DNA of 64,000 bases, taken from assembly GCF_901827205.1 (NCBI RefSeq), contig NZ_LR594675.1, positions 3,596,001 through 3,660,000 of the forward strand. Direction: 5' to 3'. The notes under the pieces were generated by a model, which saw only the letters and a program-made list of their open reading frames with translations, had not been told where the DNA came from and made no database searches. The translations under genes and the position numbers were made by a program. This document shows, in pieces, positions 8,935 to 17,102 of the stretch. The DNA comes from Variovorax sp. PBS-H4 (lineage in GTDB: Bacteria > Pseudomonadota > Gammaproteobacteria > Burkholderiales > Burkholderiaceae_C). The first letter of the stretch is position 1; every line of letters begins with the position of its first letter.

Positions 8935-9780
8935 TCACGCCTTGGCGCTCCCCGCGCCTTCGGCCGCATCGGGCGCGCAAGATTCCCAGAAACCTAGCAA
9001 AGCCGCGTTAAAGTCGATGTCGTCCTCTGCGCTGGCCAAGTGCCCTGCGGACATCAGGCAAACACGGCGCGCATGCGGCACCGCGTCGAGCAATTCTTGA
9101 AGCGCTTCCTTCGACACCCGTTTGTCGAGCGCGCCGCTGATCACCAGCGCAGGCATGTCGCCCAGCTCAGACAGCGCGGGGCCAGCGTCGTGGAACAGGA
9201 TGCACTCCAGCGTCTGCAGGTAATCGCCCGGCTTCATGCCCGCGATATCGCGCTGTAGCCGCTCGCGCATCGGTGCCGGCATGCCATCCGTCGCCGTGTC
9301 CTTCATGTACGCGGCGGCAAACTCGGGCATACCCTGCCGCGACAAGGCGTCGCGCGCCGATGCCAGTCGGGCCTCCGACTGCGCGCCGCGCAAGGTGCGA
9401 TAGGCACACGCGAGAGCGAGTGACGCGCAGCGGACCGACGCATCGCGCTTCAGCCGCGAGGCCACTTCGGTTGCTATCAACCCGCCCATGGACAGGCCGA
9501 CCAGGTGCACAGTCTTGCAGCCCAGAGTGCCGATGACGCCCACCGCGTCTTCCGCGCAGCCTTCGACGCTGAAGCCGCCGCGATTGCTCGAGCCGCCGTG
9601 CCCGCGGCTGTCGATTGCGACCACGTGGTACGACGCGGACAGTGCTGCCAGCTGCGGCGCCCACATCGCCGCGGAAGTCCCAAGGCTGTGTAAAAGGACG
9701 ATACACGGGCGCCCCGCGCTCCCCGCCTCCCGCACGGCAATCGTCTCCGCGCCGATGGGCAGTTTCCGCGCTGGCGTCAT
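8935..9780 (-). CDS. Alpha/beta hydrolase (3-oxoadipate enol-lactonase-like)
   Basis: This is a 281-aa cytosolic alpha/beta hydrolase. The start MTPARKLPIGAETIAV at 9780 lies just 7 bases after the aldolase stop (9788), which favours it over an earlier in-frame start inside the aldolase gene. Motifs are the oxyanion strand VLLHSLGTS, the nucleophile elbow GLSMGG, ALDKRV with the acid, and SAGHLASAE with the catalytic His. The arrangement resembles PcaD-type enol-lactonases and meta-cleavage product hydrolases. In this operon it could open a lactone or split a C-C bond produced after ring attack. The substrate is unassigned. Confidence 0.83.
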   Translation of the reverse strand: MTPARKLPIGAETIAVREAGSAGRPCIVLLHSLGTSAAMWAPQLAALSASYHVVAIDSRGHGGSSNRGGFSVEGCAEDAVGVIGTLGCKTVHLVGLSMGGLIATEVASRLKRDASVRCASLALACAYRTLRGAQSEARLASARDALSRQGMPEFAAAYMKDTATDGMPAPMRERLQRDIAGMKPGDYLQTLECILFHDAGPALSELGDMPALVISGALDKRVSKEALQELLDAVPHARRVCLMSAGHLASAEDDIDFNAALLGFWESCAPDAAEGAGSAKA

Positions 9781-9787
9781 ACGACGT

Positions 9788-10549
9788 TCAATCGCTGTAG
9801 CCGGGAGACACGCGGTCGAGCAGCCGTATGCAGGCGGCCCAGTCCTTGCCACCCGCGTTTGCCGGATCGATGGTCTCGTACTGCCTAGCAGCGAAATCGC
9901 ACACCTCGGGCGCGATGGTCGTCACGGGCCGACCGCCGGCGAGCGCGCCCACCTGCGCGCGGCACGCCATCTCCAGGAAATGGTGGTCAACGAAAGTCTG
10001 GGGCACGTTGCGCCCGCACACCAGCGCCCCATGGTTGCGCAGGATGGCGTACTTATAGTCGCCCAAGTCGCGTAACAGCGGCCCGCGCTGCTCGATGTTG
10101 AACTCGAAGCCACCGAAGGTGTGGTACGCGAGCCGCTTGTAGAACGCCATCGCGTGCTGGCTCAGCATCATCAGGCCTTCTTCCTGCGCCGACACCGCCG
10201 TGTTCGCCGTGGTGTGCGTGTGGAAGACCACGTCGAGGTCGCTACGGGCCGCGTAGATGCCGGCGTGAATCACCAGCACGCCGCCCTTTAGGCGCGGCCC
10301 TTCCTGCTGGGGGTTTCCGTCGATGTCGAACTTCAGCAGGTCGGACGCCGATACTTCATCGAACATGAAGGTGCTGGGCTTGACGAGAAAGTGCCCGGGG
10401 CTGTCCGGCACGCGGGCGGACAGGTGGTTGTAGGTCAGATCGTTGACGCCGAAGTGCGCCATGAGCCGGTAAGCGGCCGCCAGTTGGACGCGCACGTCCC
10501 ACTCCACTTGGGAGACACGCTCTTTGACCGAAGAAGTCTTTACTAGCAT
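9788..10549 (-). CDS. Class II aldolase/adducin family protein
   Basis: This is a 253-aa zinc-type aldolase-fold protein. Metal ligands appear in VFHTHTTANT (HTH) and ILRNHGALVCG (H), with the family's NHLSARVPDSPGHFLVKP opening and LKGGVLVIHAGIYAAR. Homologues include fuculose-phosphate aldolases, decarboxylases such as those acting on 4,5-dihydroxyphthalate, and many uncharacterised catabolic members. In this operon an aldol cleavage or decarboxylation of a ring-derived acid is plausible (inference). The gene ends 7 bases before the hydrolase start. Upstream is the MFS remnant that separates it from the ThDP enzyme gene. Confidence 0.85.
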   Translation of the reverse strand: MLVKTSSVKERVSQVEWDVRVQLAAAYRLMAHFGVNDLTYNHLSARVPDSPGHFLVKPSTFMFDEVSASDLLKFDIDGNPQQEGPRLKGGVLVIHAGIYAARSDLDVVFHTHTTANTAVSAQEEGLMMLSQHAMAFYKRLAYHTFGGFEFNIEQRGPLLRDLGDYKYAILRNHGALVCGRNVPQTFVDHHFLEMACRAQVGALAGGRPVTTIAPEVCDFAARQYETIDPANAGGKDWAACIRLLDRVSPGYSD

Positions 10550-10565
10550 GGTGTTTGATTCGTTG

Positions 10566-10927
10566 AGTGAAAGCTGCCGAGGTTATTGAGGGAGCCGAAA
10601 GCCATCTGCATGATCTGGATCGCCTTGGCGCGGTGGCGCGGTGGCGCGCTCGCCATGTTTCTTCCACCAGCGCAGCGCCGGCAGCCCACTCCCCGCCTGT
10701 GCCCAGTCCCGCCAGGGCCTGATACCGCGCGAGCTGCTCCCATCCTCGCCACTTCCACCGGATCGGTGGTCGTTACGAGTTCGCGGATGCAGCGCACAAG
10801 AACCAGCGCGAGCAGGTTCACGTCCATCGATTCGAACATCCAGCCCAGGAAAGCAGAGGTCAGGGCGAGCCTCTGGTACCTCGTTATGGGCGATGCTGCG
10901 TTTGCGCCGGTGGGGATGGTTGTCTCC
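10566..10927 (-). pseudogene. Remnant of an MFS transporter (internally deleted, frameshifted)
   Basis: The minus strand keeps a ribosome site (GGAGACA, 10921-10927), then a readable transporter start with LTSAFLGWMFESMDVNLLAL, the first helix of an MFS sugar/acid carrier. After VEVARMG the frame changes, and the next conserved piece is ALAGLGTGGEWAAGAALVEE with TWRARHR, the MFS helix 4-5 motif. The roughly 50 residues that should lie between are missing. A second frame change follows at a tandem CGCGCCAC repeat (around 10630-10645), after which KAIQIMQMAFG is readable and the gene then stops. Helices 6-12 are gone. It sits where an uptake gene would be expected, between the ThDP enzyme and the aldolase. 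Confidence 0.8.
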
Positions 10928-10928
10928 T

Positions 10929-12710
10929 TCAGTCCGCGCCACGCGACAGCGGCGGATTGGCATACCCCGTCGCCACTCGCGCGTCGATGAGGTAGGGCTG
11001 GCCGCCGGCCACGACGTCGAGGCCGCGTGCAATTTCCGCCTCGAGCTCCGCTGCGGTGCCAACGGGTCGCGACGAGGCAACGCCCTGCGCCTTGGCCAGC
11101 GCGCACAGATCGACCTTGGGGTTGTCGATGCGCTGGCCGATCCATCGATTGTCGACCTCGCGGCCGCGCATCTTCGCCACGGCTTCCTGGTGCACCTCGT
11201 CATTGAAGTTGGAGCGGTTGTTCGAGATGATGAAGAGCGCCGGGATCTCATAGTGCGCAGCCGTCCACAGCGCAGTGGCGCCCTGGATGAAATCGCCGTC
11301 GCCCAGAATGCCGAGCACGATCCGTCCCGTGCCGCGCAGCGCCAGCGCCGCGCCCACGGTGAGGCCCGGCCCAGCCCCGATGCCACCGCCGCCGTCGTGA
11401 CCGAGAAAGTCGAGCGGATGCCGGAAGTGAAAAACGTCGCCCGCCCAGCCGAGCGGCACGTGCGCCAGGGTGAACTCGTGACGACCCCGCAGCTTCGCGA
11501 GCGCCACCTCGACGTCGCGCGGCTGCAATTCGATGTCGGCGCTCTCGCTGTATTGCGGCGCATGTTCCACCTTGCCGCCTCCTGCCTTCCAGCGCGGCTG
11601 GCCCCCCGTGCGGGCTTCGATGATGGGCAGCAGTTGCCCAATGAAGGTGTCGGCGGTGGACATGATCGCGAGGTCCACCGGCGGCAGTCCGAAGTAGTCC
11701 ATGCTCCAGCCGTTATGCAGCGTACTGTCCATCGTCACGTTGATGATCGAGTCGCACACCGAGCCGGTGTCCCGAGACACCTGCAGCAAAGTGCCATTCA
11801 GCTCGGGCCAATCCAGGCCCACCAGGGTGTCCGCACTTGCAACGATCGCCTTGACCTGCGGCGACATCCACTGGATGGGCGGCGCCGCATGCAGCGGGTG
11901 AGCGGTGGGGAATATCGCGCGTTCGCGGATCGAGGTCAGCACGCGGGCGCCCAACAGCTCTGCAAAGCGCACGCGCCGCGCCCACGCATCGGTGCCGCGC
12001 TCGCCGCGCCCCATCAGCAGCACGGGGCTGCGGCTTTCCAGCAGGATCGAAGCCGCCCTTTCCAGCTGCGCGGCGGTGGCGCCGGGCGCCTGCATTGGAG
12101 CGTAGCGGCTCACGTCGGGGATGGCGACTTCCTTGGTGAGGGCTTCCTCCTGCAGGCCCGAATCGAGGCACACGTAGGTGGGCGCGCAGGGCGGCGTGAG
12201 GCTCAACTGGGCCGCACGCAGCATGCCTTCCACGATCGACGGGGCCGAGCGCGGTTCGTCATCCCATTTGGTGAAGTGCCGCAGCAGCGCGCCCTGGTCC
12301 TTCGTCGTGTGGATCCAATCGATCCAGGGCCGGCGCTTCTCCACGGCTACCGGCCCCGTCGCACCTAAGATCAGCATGGGCACGCGGTCGCACCAGGCAT
12401 TGAAGATGCCCATGAGGCCGTGCATCAGCCCCACGTTGCTGTGCAGCGCGCAGGCCATCATCTTGTCGCTGGCCTTGGCGTAGCCGTGGGCGATGGACAG
12501 CACATGGTCCTCGTTCAGGCACAGCAGCATCTGGGGGTTGCGGTTGCCCAGGTAGTTCACCAGGCTGTCGTGCAAGCCACGATAGCTTGCTCCCGGGTTC
12601 AGTGCGATGTACTCGATGCCCAGCCTCTTGAGCATCTCGGCGGCGACGTCGCTTGTCCAGCTCATCGCGGCGCGTTCGCCCTCGGGCTTTTCGATCGCTT
12701 CGAAGGTCAT
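10929..12710 (-). CDS. Thiamin diphosphate-dependent enzyme (acetolactate synthase/benzoylformate decarboxylase-like)
   Basis: This encodes a 593-aa ThDP enzyme with three domains. The start MTFEAIEKPEGERAA at 12710 has AAGGAC 6 bases upstream; longer readings run into the upstream aldehyde dehydrogenase. The N-terminal PYR domain includes IEYIALNPGAS and the catalytic Glu in LLCLNEDHVLSIAHGYA. The C-terminal domain has the ThDP/Mg motif GDGDFIQGATALW ending in NNRSNFND. The family covers decarboxylation of 2-oxo acids and carboligation. Next to an aldehyde dehydrogenase gene (10 bases upstream) a 2-oxo acid decarboxylase giving an aldehyde, as in the mandelate pathway, is the simplest reading. 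The substrate is unproven. Confidence 0.85.
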   Translation of the reverse strand: MTFEAIEKPEGERAAMSWTSDVAAEMLKRLGIEYIALNPGASYRGLHDSLVNYLGNRNPQMLLCLNEDHVLSIAHGYAKASDKMMACALHSNVGLMHGLMGIFNAWCDRVPMLILGATGPVAVEKRRPWIDWIHTTKDQGALLRHFTKWDDEPRSAPSIVEGMLRAAQLSLTPPCAPTYVCLDSGLQEEALTKEVAIPDVSRYAPMQAPGATAAQLERAASILLESRSPVLLMGRGERGTDAWARRVRFAELLGARVLTSIRERAIFPTAHPLHAAPPIQWMSPQVKAIVASADTLVGLDWPELNGTLLQVSRDTGSVCDSIINVTMDSTLHNGWSMDYFGLPPVDLAIMSTADTFIGQLLPIIEARTGGQPRWKAGGGKVEHAPQYSESADIELQPRDVEVALAKLRGRHEFTLAHVPLGWAGDVFHFRHPLDFLGHDGGGGIGAGPGLTVGAALALRGTGRIVLGILGDGDFIQGATALWTAAHYEIPALFIISNNRSNFNDEVHQEAVAKMRGREVDNRWIGQRIDNPKVDLCALAKAQGVASSRPVGTAAELEAEIARGLDVVAGGQPYLIDARVATGYANPPLSRGAD

Positions 12711-12720
12711 CTGTTTGTCC

Positions 12721-14187
12721 TTACAGCCCGATCGTGAAAGGGTCGCGCGACTTGCCGCTCGTCTCGATCCACACAGTCTTGGTCTCCTGGTATTCCGCCA
12801 GTCCTTCGGGTCCGTTCTCGCGCCCAATGCCGCTCTGGCCGTAGCCGCCAAACGGCGCATAGGGCGCCAGCGTGCGATACGCGTTGATCCACACGGATCC
12901 AGCGCGGATCTGAGCCGCGACGCGATGCGCTTTCTGCACGTTCAGCGTCCACACCCCTGCTGCCAGGCCGTAGCGGGTGTCGTTGGCCAGGCGGACCGCC
13001 TCTTCCTCGGTCTCGAATTCCAGGACCGACAGCACTGGGCCGAAAACTTCGTCCTGGAAGATCGTCATGTCGGGCCGCACTTGGTCGAGGATGGTCGGCT
13101 CGATGAAGTAGCCGCCGATCTCTGCGGGCTTGGCGCCGCAGACCACGCGGGCGCCCTGCTTCTTGGCGGCTTCCAGCATGGACATCACCTTGTCGAACTG
13201 CGGCTTGGTCGCGGCCGGGCCCATTTCGGTCTCCGGCTGCATGGGGTCGCCCAGCTTGATCGTCTTCACGCGCTCCAGGATCTTCTCGATCAGCTGCGCC
13301 TTGGCACCTTTTTGCACAATCAGCCGCGAGCCGGCCATGCAGGACTGCCCCGTGGCGGCGAAGATGCCCGAGATGATCCCGTGCGCGGTGACCGCCACGT
13401 CGCAATCGTCAAACACGACCTGCGGCGACTTGCCGCCCAACTCGAGACCCACGCGAGTCAGGTTCTTGGCAGCCACCTGGGCAATTGCCTTGCCGACGCC
13501 GTCGGAGCCGGTGAACGCGATCTTGTCGATGCGCGTGCTTTCCGAAAGAAACTTCCCCACTTCCGGCCCACCCGATAGCACGTTGAACACGCCTTTGGGA
13601 AAGCCTGCCTCCTCAACCAGCCGGGCGAACGCCAGGCTCGACACGGGCGTGTGCTCCGAGGGTTTGACGACGAAGGTGCAGCCCGCCGCCAGCGCGGGGG
13701 CCAGCTTCCAGTTCATCAGGAAAGCCGGGGAGTTCCACGGCGTGATAGCCGCAACCACCCCAAGTGGCTCCTTGCGGGTGAAGGCCATGAAGTTCGGCTT
13801 ATCGCTGGCCAGCATGCGCCCCTGCTCCGATACCGCCAGACCCGCGTAATAGTAGAACCACTCGGGCATGTAGCGCCACTGCGCGAGCATCTCGCGGTAC
13901 AGCTTGCCGTTATCGGTCGATTCGATGCGGGCCAATTCCTCTGCATTCTTGGTGATGAGCTCGGCCAGCCGGCGCATCAAGCGCGCGCGATGCTGAGGCG
14001 TGGTGTGACGCCACTCGCCATCGTCGAATGCGCGCCGCGCCGCTTCGACTGCCTTGGCGACGTCGGCCGCGGTCGCGTTTGGCACCTGGGCCCACACCTC
14101 ACCGGTGTAGGGATTCAGGCTGTCAAGAGTGCCTCCGTCTGAGGCGTCCACCCATTGGCCGTCGATATACATCTTTTCCGTATGCAT
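12721..14187 (-). CDS. NAD(P)-dependent aldehyde dehydrogenase
   Basis: This is a 488-aa aldehyde dehydrogenase that oxidises an aldehyde to the acid. The start MHTEKMYIDGQWV at 14187 gives the usual family length; an earlier in-frame start overlaps the Bug gene stop. Catalytic Glu is E249 in LELGGKSPQ and the nucleophile is C283 in GQSCMAG. The cofactor segment TPWNSPAF and FTGSDGVGKAI are present. It precedes the ThDP enzyme gene by 10 bases. It is clearly homologous to the second aldehyde dehydrogenase at 27988-29466, with the catalytic residues at the same positions, so the two may be paralogues used for related substrates. Confidence 0.9.
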   Translation of the reverse strand: MHTEKMYIDGQWVDASDGGTLDSLNPYTGEVWAQVPNATAADVAKAVEAARRAFDDGEWRHTTPQHRARLMRRLAELITKNAEELARIESTDNGKLYREMLAQWRYMPEWFYYYAGLAVSEQGRMLASDKPNFMAFTRKEPLGVVAAITPWNSPAFLMNWKLAPALAAGCTFVVKPSEHTPVSSLAFARLVEEAGFPKGVFNVLSGGPEVGKFLSESTRIDKIAFTGSDGVGKAIAQVAAKNLTRVGLELGGKSPQVVFDDCDVAVTAHGIISGIFAATGQSCMAGSRLIVQKGAKAQLIEKILERVKTIKLGDPMQPETEMGPAATKPQFDKVMSMLEAAKKQGARVVCGAKPAEIGGYFIEPTILDQVRPDMTIFQDEVFGPVLSVLEFETEEEAVRLANDTRYGLAAGVWTLNVQKAHRVAAQIRAGSVWINAYRTLAPYAPFGGYGQSGIGRENGPEGLAEYQETKTVWIETSGKSRDPFTIGL

Positions 14188-14251
14188 GCTTGCTCCTTGG
14201 CCAGGCGCGCGCCGGGCCGTTTGGTTGATTGAACAAAGGGGTTTGGGCGGG

Positions 14252-15232
14252 TCAGGTGGGCTCAATGCTCAGGCGCTTGAACATGGCCTTGGCCTGAGCG
14301 CGTTCGCGCGACATGCGCTCGGCGGCTTCCTTGCCGTTCAACACCAGTTGAATGTTGTGCCGCGCCTCCAGCGCGGCAATGTAGGTTGGGGAACGGAGCA
14401 CCGTGCGCAGGTCAGCGCCGATCTTCTCCCGCAGTTCTGTGGGCATGCTGCCCGGCGCCATGAAGCAGTACCAAGCTACGCCTTCCAAGTTCCCATAGCC
14501 CAGTTCGCCGACAGTGGGCACATTCGGCAGGAAGGGGAAGCGCGTCTTCGACACCGCAGCAAGCGGATTGACTCGCCCGGCCTGCAGCAGCGCCAGCGCA
14601 CTGGACGGCGTGGCGGCCATCAGTGCGACGCGGCCAGCGGCCAGATCCTGCAGCGCAGGCAACGTGCCGTTGTAAGGGACCTGGTTGAGCTTGATGCCCA
14701 ACTGCTCCTGCCAACGCTCCCACATCTGGTGGTGGGGGCCGCCGACGCCGTTGGTCGCGTAGTCCACCGAACCAGGCTGGGCTTTCGCGCGCCCGAACAG
14801 CTGCTGCAGCGGTGGCGACTCCGGAGCGCCAAGGATGACGTAGGGTGAAGCGCCAACCGAACCCAGCGGCACGATGTCGTTTTCGGGGTCATAGGACGAC
14901 TTGGCCTTGAGCAGCGGCGCAGAGATGAGCGCGCCATCGTCGGCTACCAGAAAGGAGAAGCCGTCGCCCGGTGCACGTGCGAGGTTCTCCGCGCCGATGG
15001 CGCCAGCGGCACCGGCGCGGTTCTCCACAATCACGGTTTGCTTCCACAGAACACCCAGTTCCCTGGCGATCTGCCGCGCAAGCAGGTCAGGCACGCCGCC
15101 GGGCACGTAGGGAACAATGATGCGCACGGTCTTGGTAGGGTGAAATTGCTGCGCCCCGGCCGATGTCGCGAGCCAGGGGGCGACGCTGGCCAGCAAAATG
15201 GCGCCTGTTGCTTTCCGGCGAGTGAGCTGCAT
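14252..15232 (-). CDS. Bug-type (tripartite tricarboxylate transporter) solute-binding protein
   Basis: This is a 326-aa periplasmic binding protein of the Bug/TctC family. Residues 1-27 form a signal peptide (RRKATGAILLASVAPWLATSAGA, twin-arginine-like at the front). The mature part has the hallmark VRIIVPYVPGGVPDLLAR, VENRAGAAGAIGAENLA and PFLPNVPTVGELG. Partner membrane genes (TctA/TctB) are not in the window, as is common for Bug genes in this family of bacteria. It is located within the leftward catabolic operon, between the Rieske ferredoxin and aldehyde dehydrogenase genes. It therefore probably binds the starting substrate or a related carboxylate. Confidence 0.9.
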   Translation of the reverse strand: MQLTRRKATGAILLASVAPWLATSAGAQQFHPTKTVRIIVPYVPGGVPDLLARQIARELGVLWKQTVIVENRAGAAGAIGAENLARAPGDGFSFLVADDGALISAPLLKAKSSYDPENDIVPLGSVGASPYVILGAPESPPLQQLFGRAKAQPGSVDYATNGVGGPHHQMWERWQEQLGIKLNQVPYNGTLPALQDLAAGRVALMAATPSSALALLQAGRVNPLAAVSKTRFPFLPNVPTVGELGYGNLEGVAWYCFMAPGSMPTELREKIGADLRTVLRSPTYIAALEARHNIQLVLNGKEAAERMSRERAQAKAMFKRLSIEPT

Positions 15233-15263
15233 GGTTTTGTCTCCTTAAAGTAGGGTTTGGTGT

Positions 15264-15587
15264 TCAGTCCAGCGCGACGGAGATCTCGCCGTCCTCAACC
15301 TTGACCGGAAACACCTGGATGGCTTTGATGCACGGCAGCGCCACGGGGGCGCCGGTGCGGATGTCGAAACTCCCGTGATGCAAGGGGCACTCGATCTCGT
15401 AGCCGTCGAGTTCGCCCTCCGACAGCGAGGTGCTGCCGTGCGAGCATTGGTCCTGGCTGGCGAAGACTTCGCCTGCCACGTTGTAGAGCGCCAAGTCGCG
15501 GCCCTCCACGCTGCACCATCGGACGTTGCCCGGCGGAAGGTCGGCGAGGGGGCATGCGGGTTTGAAGTTGCTCATGGCTGGATTCAT
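15264..15587 (-). CDS. Rieske-type [2Fe-2S] ferredoxin of the ring-hydroxylating oxygenase
   Basis: This is a 107-aa electron carrier. The Rieske ligands are C48/H50 (CSH) and C67/H70 (CPLH), with the usual proline-rich end and a G-rich DIRTGAPVALPCI segment. The ATG at 15587 overlaps the reductase stop as ATGA; an internal ATG at 15575 (MSNFKPA) is an alternative start. It passes electrons from the reductase at 15584-16624 to the oxygenase alpha subunit. A separate Rieske ferredoxin plus a reductase with its own plant-type cluster is the layout of class III (naphthalene dioxygenase-like) systems. Confidence 0.9.
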   Translation of the reverse strand: MNPAMSNFKPACPLADLPPGNVRWCSVEGRDLALYNVAGEVFASQDQCSHGSTSLSEGELDGYEIECPLHHGSFDIRTGAPVALPCIKAIQVFPVKVEDGEISVALD

Positions 15588-16624
15588 GCAAAGCGGTCGA
15601 AATGGATCCGATCCGGCGACACACCGGAGCGGGTGACGAGCAGGTCCTCGAGCGCCGCCATCAGCGGGGGCGCGCCGGCGGCATAGAAGCGCAGCCTCGA
15701 AAACTCGGGCGCCAAGCGCGTCTCGAGCACGGCGGGCAGCAAGCCGCGGTCGCCGACCCAAGCATCGTCTTCCCGCTCCACGGCCGCGGATATTGCCGAA
15801 TGGAGGTGGAGGGTCCGGCCGAAGCTCGCCAGCGAATGCAGTTCCGCAACGCAGTTCATGTCGTGCGGCCGGCGCCCACCGTAGAAGAAGTGCACGCGAT
15901 GGCCCGACGCATGGGCGGCGCGCGCGATGGACAGCATGGGCGCGAAGCCCGATCCGCCGGCGATGCAGGCGATGTCCGACGGGTCTTCGTGCCGGAAGTA
16001 GGCGTGGCCGTAGGGACCATCGACGACGAATTCCGTGCCCAGTCCCGCGTCCACGAAGTTGCCGCTTTCTTTGCCCCCAGGAACGCGCTTGACAATGAAC
16101 TCCCAGAGGCCTTGCTCGTTGGGCAGATTTGCCATCGAATAGCACCTGCCCGCCGCCGCCCCCGAAGTGGAGACCACCGCGTACTGGCCTGGCAGGAAGG
16201 AGGCCGCGGCGCCCGCCGTCGCGAGCATGATGGACGTCATGTCGTGCGTAAGCGGCCGCGACGCCACCAGCCGCGCGCCTAGCCGCCGCGGCGCCGTCAA
16301 CTCCACTTCGACCGGTGCCGTCAACACCTTGATCACGCAGTCGCTCGTGGCACTCGTCTGGCAGCCCAGGTAGCGGCCCTTGCGTCGGTCGCGATCGCTC
16401 CAGGCCGGCGCTTCGGGCCAGGCTACCTCAACGGAGCCCTTCAGCAGCTCGAAGCGGCACACGCCGCAGCTGCCCGAGTTGCACTCGTAGGGGAAGCCGA
16501 TGGCGGCCCGCCGCGCCGCGCGCAGTATGCGGTCGCCCGCGGCCTGAGGAAAGCTCGGGCCATCCGCGACTTCGATCAAGTGCAAAGGGTCGGCGGCGTT
16601 CACGGCGTCAGAAGCAGTAGACAT
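15584..16624 (-). CDS. Oxygenase reductase with N-terminal [2Fe-2S] plus FAD/NAD domains
   Basis: This is a 346-aa electron-transfer reductase. An N-terminal plant-type [2Fe-2S] domain has ligands C48, C53, C56 and C89 (ECNSGSCGVC and LGCQ). The FAD domain shows the RxYS motif as RCYSMAN, and the NAD(P) domain shows AGGSGFAPMLS and FYAAGAPPLM. It takes electrons from NAD(P)H and hands them to the Rieske ferredoxin encoded next. Its ATG lies 17 bases inside the beta subunit gene, and its stop overlaps the ferredoxin start, so the oxygenase genes are tightly coupled. Confidence 0.9.
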   Translation of the reverse strand: MSTASDAVNAADPLHLIEVADGPSFPQAAGDRILRAARRAAIGFPYECNSGSCGVCRFELLKGSVEVAWPEAPAWSDRDRRKGRYLGCQTSATSDCVIKVLTAPVEVELTAPRRLGARLVASRPLTHDMTSIMLATAGAAASFLPGQYAVVSTSGAAAGRCYSMANLPNEQGLWEFIVKRVPGGKESGNFVDAGLGTEFVVDGPYGHAYFRHEDPSDIACIAGGSGFAPMLSIARAAHASGHRVHFFYGGRRPHDMNCVAELHSLASFGRTLHLHSAISAAVEREDDAWVGDRGLLPAVLETRLAPEFSRLRFYAAGAPPLMAALEDLLVTRSGVSPDRIHFDRFA

Positions 16625-17102
16625 CCACCACCGCGGGGAAATAGTCGTTCTTAACCAGGATCATCTTGCGGCTGATCTTCCACTCACCTTCGCGCCGCAA
16701 CGTGTACTCGCTCGAGCCGAAGAAGGTGAACTGCTCGCGGTGCCGCGGGTCGAACACGTGCGTGACCCATGTGGCCCGCACCGCCAGCGTCGAGTCGGTT
16801 GCGCCATCTTCCAGCATCACCGGGCCCAGGACGTGGGCCGTGCGCCGCATAGGCGTCGAAGCCGGCGACTTGCCCGAGCGGATGCGCACGATACGGTCTT
16901 CCAGACCCGCGCGCGAGGCGTAGTAAACGTGCGAGATCTGCGAGCGCGGGTCGTTCGTCAGCTCGTCCTCCGTGCGCCAGGTGGGCGCCCAGTATTCGCA
17001 GTCGGGCGTGTACAGCGCGAGCCAGTCGTCCCAGCGCTGGTCGTCCAGGAATACCGCCTCCTTGTGCAAGACCTCCTGAGCCACGTCCTTGAGGGCGATC
17101 AC
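16608..17102 (-). CDS. Aromatic-ring-hydroxylating dioxygenase beta subunit
   Basis: This is a 164-aa small subunit with the SnoaL-like cone fold, structural in most Rieske oxygenases. The start is a GTG (17102) that overlaps the alpha stop as GTGA and has GGAGGA seven bases upstream. Typical features are EAVFLDDQRWDDWLALYTPD, YWAPTWR and the C-terminal KISRKMILVKNDYFP. It follows the alpha subunit and overlaps the reductase start by 17 bases. Size and order (alpha-beta-reductase-ferredoxin) fit a complete multicomponent dioxygenase. Confidence 0.9.
   Translation of the reverse strand: MIALKDVAQEVLHKEAVFLDDQRWDDWLALYTPDCEYWAPTWRTEDELTNDPRSQISHVYYASRAGLEDRIVRIRSGKSPASTPMRRTAHVLGPVMLEDGATDSTLAVRATWVTHVFDPRHREQFTFFGSSEYTLRREGEWKISRKMILVKNDYFPAVVDVYCF

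Noticed and set aside
10641..12368. A 575-codon plus-strand frame opposite the ThDP enzyme
   Set aside because: The minus strand has an intact ThDP enzyme with all motifs; the antisense product resembles no protein family.
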